Part shown: positions 5,844 to 9,856 of the stretch, piece after piece
How positions within the stretch are numbered: position 1 is the stretch's first letter
Layout: each line of letters starts with the position of its first letter
NCBI GenBank assembly: GCA_015520975.1
Contig: WAOZ01000211.1
Span: forward strand, 1-9,856
Reading direction: 5' to 3'
Length of the DNA stretch: 9,856 nucleotides
From: DHVE2 group archaeon
Lineage (GTDB): Archaea > Thermoplasmatota > Thermoplasmata > Thermoplasmatales > Aciduliprofundaceae
Notes under the pieces: generated by a model
Seen by the model: only the letters and a program-made list of their open reading frames with translations
The model's database searches: none
Told to the model about the DNA's origin: nothing
Translations under genes and position numbers: made by a program

Positions 5844-6866
5844 ATGGCAGGGTTGTTTAAAAAGAAAAAAAAGGAGAGAAAAAAGAAGATTCAGGATACC
5901 AAAGAAATTCAGAGCATCACTGAAGACACCGGCATCGTTTCAGCTGAGAGCGAAGGACTTTCGGAGACGATAATTGGCGAAGGAGATATCCAGAGTATAC
6001 TTGGAGATGTACTCAAGGGAACGGGCATCGATGATATATCTGAAAAACTTGATGACATAACGCGCAAACTTGATGAGTTCCAGGCAAAACTTGAGCGCCA
6101 TGATTCACTGATTAGCTCTCTCCAAAATGAAATGAACGAGATACGCAAGGTCAACGAGGAGATTCAGGATAACATAAAAAGACTGCTGGATATATACGAA
6201 GTCGTCTCACAGAAGATCAATCCATTCATAGATATGAACGACAAATCCGAGAGATTACCACCGGAGATTGAGAGCGTAATACCTGTTGAGAATCAGTCAA
6301 AAACATCTTCGGAACCAGCGGTTTACGAAGAATCTTACATAGAAAATATAAAAGTAGAGCCCCAGAAAACGATTCAGGAGCATATTACAGAGAGAGAGCA
6401 TACGAAAAACGCTCGTCCATCCGGGACGCCTATACTGAAACACATAAAAAAAGACTACTATACCATCGTGCTTCTGATGCGATGGATAGAGTTCCTCTTT
6501 GAAAGAGTGAAGAGAGACAAAATAACACTACTGCTTGACTACTATGTGGACATCGGCTGGATCAGCAAAGAAGTTAAATCTGAGATAATGGCATACGCTC
6601 GCGGAGAGGTACAGGATGTCACCGCATATTTCCCAGAAGAGGAAATAGAGGCTGAGATTGAAACTCCCGGCGGCACAATAAAAGCACCAAATCCAAAACT
6701 GTACAAGAAAGTTGATGACTGGCGCCTCAGCGCAGAGGATCATCTGAAATCTCTGCTGTTCATAATGAAAATAGCCGGCATGGAAGTTAATAAAGATCGA
6801 TTAAACTCCCTAGAACAGGAAATTGAAAAGTTCAAAAAATCCCTGTGGGAATACCACGGGGTGTAA
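5844..6866 (+). CDS. arlCE: Archaellum accessory protein, ArlC–ArlD/E fusion
   Basis: This 340-residue soluble protein probably sits at the cytoplasmic base of the archaellum, where ArlC/D/E link the chemotaxis adaptor to the motor. A lysine-rich N-terminus (residues 5-16) is followed by a coiled coil (about 64-127) ending in the FlaC-like LLDIYEVVSQKINPFI. A polar linker runs to about 195. The FlaD/E domain follows (about 203-306), with VLLMRWIEFLFERVKRDKI, LDYYVDIGWIS and the later WRLSAEDHLKSL. A second short coiled coil ends the protein. ATG 5844 is chosen because GGAGGTGA (5831-5838) lies 5 nt before it; the GTG at 5835 is inside that site. Fusion of C with D/E modules is known in some euryarchaea. 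The gene follows the archaellin by 76 nt. Its 3' end overlaps the convergent glycosyltransferase gene, and no ArlF-J genes follow. Confidence 0.88.
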   Translation: MAGLFKKKKKERKKKIQDTKEIQSITEDTGIVSAESEGLSETIIGEGDIQSILGDVLKGTGIDDISEKLDDITRKLDEFQAKLERHDSLISSLQNEMNEIRKVNEEIQDNIKRLLDIYEVVSQKINPFIDMNDKSERLPPEIESVIPVENQSKTSSEPAVYEESYIENIKVEPQKTIQEHITEREHTKNARPSGTPILKHIKKDYYTIVLLMRWIEFLFERVKRDKITLLLDYYVDIGWISKEVKSEIMAYARGEVQDVTAYFPEEEIEAEIETPGGTIKAPNPKLYKKVDDWRLSAEDHLKSLLFIMKIAGMEVNKDRLNSLEQEIEKFKKSLWEYHGV

Positions 6867-8827
6867 CCCTTTCCAATATTTTTTGAAGCATAGGAGGTAT
6901 TCAAATATTTGGATATATTGACATTGCTGGATATGTATGTCCAGTTCACACGGTAAATTTCCACCCAGTCCGAATCATCTTCTGTGGCGTTTCGGAATAT
7001 AAGTTCAAACGGCTCCTGTTTAAATTTAGCATAGCTTTCAGGAGTCATTATCACGGGAGGCTGTAAAGGATTCTGCGATTCATTATATCCGTACACACCT
7101 ATATTGTACATATCTGCGCTTATAAGCACATAACCAATTATGGGATATGTGCCGTTCAACCCCGCGAGTTCCCATAGGCAGTCCTTCCAGTCCGTGGCGT
7201 TCCATATTTTATAGTCATATTCAAAGCTGGAATTGAATCCATGCGCAGCCAGCAAGGTACCCATTTTATGATCCGTCGCAACCGTGTAATTTCTGTTTCC
7301 AAATTCAATGAGCCACTGAACACCGCTCATAGCGACAGGAGATATACCTTGAACGCGGGGATGCTCTATTTCGTTCATAAACGGAAACGCCATAACAGCG
7401 GTCATCAGCACGATGAATATTATCACTGATGAGAAAAGAATCTGCATATTCTTGCCCAGCGGAACAACTATCTCATAATCTATAGGCTCTCTCACAGGTT
7501 TACTGCTGGGTTTAGGTATCATCGCATGTGCACCAAGCTCCTGAGGCAGATGATGCATCATAATATAAAACGGTGCCTCAAGGGTCACCTTTATTCTCTT
7601 CTTGATTGATATCTTTTTAAATGCATCCACCCTGAGCACTTCACGTATTCCAAGTGCAGCCACGATGGATAGTGGTTCCATCAGATATTCAATATGTCTC
7701 CAAGGTTCCAGAGATTTCCATGTTATCACTGCCACTACTAGAGAAAATGTCAGTGCAGCTATCCAGCCACCGAGTACGAACAGCACACGGTCGTTTTTGT
7801 ACAGTCTGCTCAATCCGACTCCTATAAAGCCAATCGTGAGCATAAACGGAATTGAATAAATGATGGATACAAATGGAATATCGTATCCCTTCAAGCCAAC
7901 AACAGCCAGAAATATCAAAAACAGTATACCAAGAGAGAGTGAGACGGCAAAAAAGTATCTTATTTTTATACTATTAAGAAAATTTTCTATCTTTCTGCTG
8001 CGATGAAGATTCACCTTGAGAGAAAAAATTAACAGTGCAGCAATGCCCACGAAAAACAGCATTATTTCTACATACCACGGGATAAGAAAATGGAACGGTG
8101 CTTCCATAAAACCTATCATTCCGGGAACACGAAGCAGCCAGTATGAGAAAACCGTGCCGCTGTAAAACGCGATGAAAATGAAATTTCCTATTGTTTTTGC
8201 CTTATCCACCCTTGAAAACAGACCGAGAAACATGGATATGCCGGTAATGGAAATTATGAACATATAGGTGGTCAGATGATGCGAGAGAAGTAGAGCTATT
8301 GAAAAGGGTACCAGATAAAAAATGTACTTTCTATCACGCTGCCATTTTATGAAAAAGTACATGGAGCAGAGCATAAAAAAGTGGCCTATTGTCAGAAAGT
8401 AGGGCATGGAAGTCTGATAAACATGTATCGGGTTTATTGCCAGCAGAGTTGCTGCAAGAAGTGATGTGCCTCTCTTTTTCGTGAGTTCGTAAGATATGAA
8501 ATACAGCGGTATCACCGTCAAGCCGCCGATTATTGGCGGCACCTTTAAAAGAAGTTCCTGAGGAGACAGCCCTGTGAGAATATGCGCTATCAGAATTATA
8601 GTGTAAAGCATTGGGAAAGAGCCGTAGCCCGAAGAGCCCCAGACTGCGGGATACTCGTAAAAAGGATTCCTTTTTTCAAGAAACTCTATGGTTATTGAAT
8701 AATAAACACCAAAATCGTTGCCCCACGCGGAGTAGATCCATGCGGGTATGGAGCGTATGAGGACTGCTATAAGTGTCACTATCGAAAGCTGAAACCTCCA
8801 GTCACGCAGCAGGGCTTTTATATCCAT
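6740..8827 (-). CDS. Polytopic GT-C-type glycosyltransferase (STT3/PMT-like superfamily)
   Basis: This 695-residue membrane enzyme probably transfers sugars from a dolichol-phosphate-type carrier on the outer face of the membrane. After a first helix (about 13-31), the outside loop carries GNDFGVYYS with D38 in the place of the GT-C catalytic acidic residue. About 11-12 further hydrophobic segments run to 370, with internal motifs SHHLTTY (182-188) and EPWRHIEYLMEP (374-385). A basic cytoplasmic loop (about 400-455) and a last helix (462-482) precede an external domain (about 490-695) with many N-X-S/T sequons. The oligosaccharyltransferase WWDYG signature is absent; TDHKMG (518-523) is in a roughly equivalent place, so a monosaccharide transferase is as likely as an OST. 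The message appears leaderless. Its last 41 codons overlap the convergent archaellum gene by 127 bp. Donor and acceptor are unknown, and a non-catalytic membrane protein of the superfamily is an alternative. Confidence 0.68.
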   Translation of the reverse strand: MDIKALLRDWRFQLSIVTLIAVLIRSIPAWIYSAWGNDFGVYYSITIEFLEKRNPFYEYPAVWGSSGYGSFPMLYTIILIAHILTGLSPQELLLKVPPIIGGLTVIPLYFISYELTKKRGTSLLAATLLAINPIHVYQTSMPYFLTIGHFFMLCSMYFFIKWQRDRKYIFYLVPFSIALLLSHHLTTYMFIISITGISMFLGLFSRVDKAKTIGNFIFIAFYSGTVFSYWLLRVPGMIGFMEAPFHFLIPWYVEIMLFFVGIAALLIFSLKVNLHRSRKIENFLNSIKIRYFFAVSLSLGILFLIFLAVVGLKGYDIPFVSIIYSIPFMLTIGFIGVGLSRLYKNDRVLFVLGGWIAALTFSLVVAVITWKSLEPWRHIEYLMEPLSIVAALGIREVLRVDAFKKISIKKRIKVTLEAPFYIMMHHLPQELGAHAMIPKPSSKPVREPIDYEIVVPLGKNMQILFSSVIIFIVLMTAVMAFPFMNEIEHPRVQGISPVAMSGVQWLIEFGNRNYTVATDHKMGTLLAAHGFNSSFEYDYKIWNATDWKDCLWELAGLNGTYPIIGYVLISADMYNIGVYGYNESQNPLQPPVIMTPESYAKFKQEPFELIFRNATEDDSDWVEIYRVNWTYISSNVNISKYLNTSYASKNIGKGYTPWYSHRDFLNFSISCSREFNRSLLTSMPAIFIMNSRDFR
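6879..6884 (+). terminator. T6 tract after the archaellum accessory gene
   Basis: TTTTTT lies 13 nt after the accessory gene's stop on the plus strand and could end that transcript. It falls within the coding part of the opposite-strand glycosyltransferase, so the two transcripts must overlap. Confidence 0.35.
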
Positions 8828-8850
8828 TTAGCATTGCATTAACGGGCTAA

Positions 8851-8860
8851 TATTTTAAAG
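8851..8860 (-). promoter_or_regulatory. TATA box of the glycosyltransferase gene
   Basis: The minus strand reads CTTTAAAATA. Its centre is about 26-28 nt upstream of the ATG at 8827, predicting transcription starting at or 1-3 nt before the start codon (leaderless). No ribosome site precedes the ATG. This supports independent transcription, although the FtcD gene lies only 57 nt upstream on the same strand. Confidence 0.55.
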
Positions 8861-8878
8861 TTTTGGATTTCTGAACAT

Positions 8879-8884
8879 AAAAAA
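8879..8884 (-). terminator. T6 tract immediately after the ftcD stop codon
   Basis: On the minus strand, TTTTTT follows directly on the TAA stop (8887-8885) of the FtcD gene. In archaea such a T-tract is a likely terminator. This would separate FtcD transcription from the glycosyltransferase gene, which has its own TATA box just downstream. Confidence 0.4.
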
Positions 8885-9856
8885 TTAAAGAGATTCGAGA
8901 ACTTTTTCAAGCACCTGAGTTTTAAGTTCTTCTATATTTCTCAATATTTTTTCAGCCTCATCCTTAGTCGCATTCACATAATTCTCATCCGAGATTCCTC
9001 CGAGGTTTATGAGCACATTGAGATACGCCCCGTAAGCTGCCGTGTAAGCTGTCAGCGCCGCAACACCCGCATCGCTGATTGCATTTTTATTGCCCTTTTC
9101 AGCAAGGTGCAAGGCCAGTTCCATCAGTTCAGGTGTGAGCCGGAGCGTTTTTAGAGGTACCTCAATAGCATGCTTGGTTGCTCGCTCAATCTCCATAGCC
9201 CTTATTTTCTTCTCTTCCTCTGTTTTCTTGGGCAATTTCATCGCCAGCATAACCTGGTCAAAAGCTTCGGTCTCTTTATCCACAAGTGTTAGGAATTCAT
9301 CCTTCAATTCCTGTGCTTTCCTTCCAATATCAAGCATTTCGTCCCATACATCAGAGTACTTTTTCTTACCGTAAGTCAGGTTGGATACCATCGATGCCAG
9401 CGCTCCCGACAGTGCACCGTTTAAAGCGGCGACGCTTCCGCCACCGGGTGCCGGCGAATCTCGGGACAGCTCATTTACAAAATCGTTGATTTTCATATCA
9501 ATCAATTTTTTGCGTTTCTGCATTTTTTCAATCTTATACTCAATAATTTTTTCAGTGGGATCGAAAGGAGCAACATCGTTCAATCCGAGAGAGATTATCG
9601 CCTCGTGAACTATATCTTCTTCCGGCACAGCGTCGCTTTTACCCATTTTTCTGAGAAAATGTCTGCCAGCGTCCAGTATAGCTTCAAGAGGTACCAGACC
9701 AACTATCTCGCTACCTGTGACCCTCGCACCTATCTTGGCAGCTTCCTCTTCGCAGGTTTCAAAAACTTTCCATAGAGGAGTTTCATGGAAATTGGTCAGA
9801 TTTATGGATATCTGCGCCCTGCGGTACTCATCTATGTACCAGCCAATGGCCTTCAC
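8885..9856 (-). CDS. ftcD: Glutamate formimidoyltransferase / formimidoyl-THF cyclodeaminase (FtcD), 5' end missing
   Basis: This is the C-terminal 324 codons of a bifunctional cytoplasmic enzyme of histidine degradation. It transfers the formimino group of formiminoglutamate to tetrahydrofolate and then deaminates it to methenyl-THF and ammonia. The window edge cuts the gene; the GTG at 9856 is an internal Val (V-K-A-I-G-W-Y is a conserved interior motif), and about 200 N-terminal residues should lie beyond. Visible residues 1-70 are the rest of the transferase (VKAIGWYIDEYRRAQISINL, then N-L-T-N-F and VTGSEIVGLVPLEAILDAG). After a lysine-rich linker (about 105-122), the cyclodeaminase domain starts with INDFVNELSRDSPAPGGGSV (123-142) and contains ETEAFDQVM and AISDAGVAALTAYTAAYGA. 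The domain fusion is as in mammalian FTCD. A folate-type carrier and amino-acid catabolism are implied. It has no evident link to the surface genes. Confidence 0.92.
   Translation of the reverse strand: MKAIGWYIDEYRRAQISINLTNFHETPLWKVFETCEEEAAKIGARVTGSEIVGLVPLEAILDAGRHFLRKMGKSDAVPEEDIVHEAIISLGLNDVAPFDPTEKIIEYKIEKMQKRKKLIDMKINDFVNELSRDSPAPGGGSVAALNGALSGALASMVSNLTYGKKKYSDVWDEMLDIGRKAQELKDEFLTLVDKETEAFDQVMLAMKLPKKTEEEKKIRAMEIERATKHAIEVPLKTLRLTPELMELALHLAEKGNKNAISDAGVAALTAYTAAYGAYLNVLINLGGISDENYVNATKDEAEKILRNIEELKTQVLEKVLESL

Noticed and set aside
6892..6956. AGGAGGT followed by a 15-codon TTG frame on the plus strand
   Set aside because: It lies antisense within the glycosyltransferase gene and is too short and featureless to support. 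The motif comes from the codons for N-T-S-Y on the other strand.
9854..9856. GTG at the right edge as the start of ftcD
   Set aside because: V-K-A-I-G-W-Y is an interior motif of the transferase half. About 200 residues of the family are missing, so the gene continues outside the window.

Overview
The window reads as an AT-rich archaeal genome segment, most likely a euryarchaeon of the Thermoplasmata / Aciduliprofundum type. This is inferred from an archaellin with the class III signal peptide, a fused ArlC–ArlD/E accessory protein, strong GGAGGTGA ribosome sites, TATA boxes about 26 nt before leaderless starts, T-tract terminators, a fused formiminotransferase-cyclodeaminase, and a large surface protein rich in N-glycosylation sequons. 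No rRNA, tRNA, CRISPR array, IS element or other mobile element was found, and no gene-free stretch exceeds about 200 bases.

Layout. Bases 1-1223 (+) hold the end of a small multidrug-export-type membrane protein. It is translationally coupled (ATGA overlap) to a GalE-like NAD-dependent sugar-nucleotide epimerase. Bases 1216-2054 hold two paralogous winged-helix regulators transcribed divergently from a roughly 200-bp promoter region that contains a CACGCGTG palindrome. Bases 2104-4986 (+) encode a 960-residue secreted, membrane-anchored surface protein. It has a predicted seven-bladed propeller, a CARDB-like domain, four further Ig-like domains, a C-terminal anchor and about 40 N-X-S/T sequons. 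Bases 5126-6866 (+) hold an archaellin and an ArlC–ArlD/E fusion protein, each with a strong ribosome site and with structured, T-rich non-coding DNA before it. Bases 6740-8827 (-) encode a polytopic GT-C-type glycosyltransferase whose 3' end overlaps the archaellum accessory gene by 127 bp. Bases 8885-9856 (-) are the C-terminal part of FtcD (histidine degradation / one-carbon metabolism), cut by the window edge.

How they may work together. The epimerase (sugar nucleotides), the GT-C enzyme (lipid-linked sugar transfer outside the membrane), the heavily sequon-bearing surface protein and the sequon-bearing archaellin make a plausible cell-surface and archaellum glycosylation neighbourhood. 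The paired regulators are candidates for local control. These links rest on proximity and domain logic, not on a known operon. The rest of the archaellum machinery (ArlF, G, H, I, J) does not follow the accessory gene and must lie elsewhere if the organism is motile. FtcD fits a peptide- or amino-acid-using lifestyle and is probably unrelated to the surface genes.
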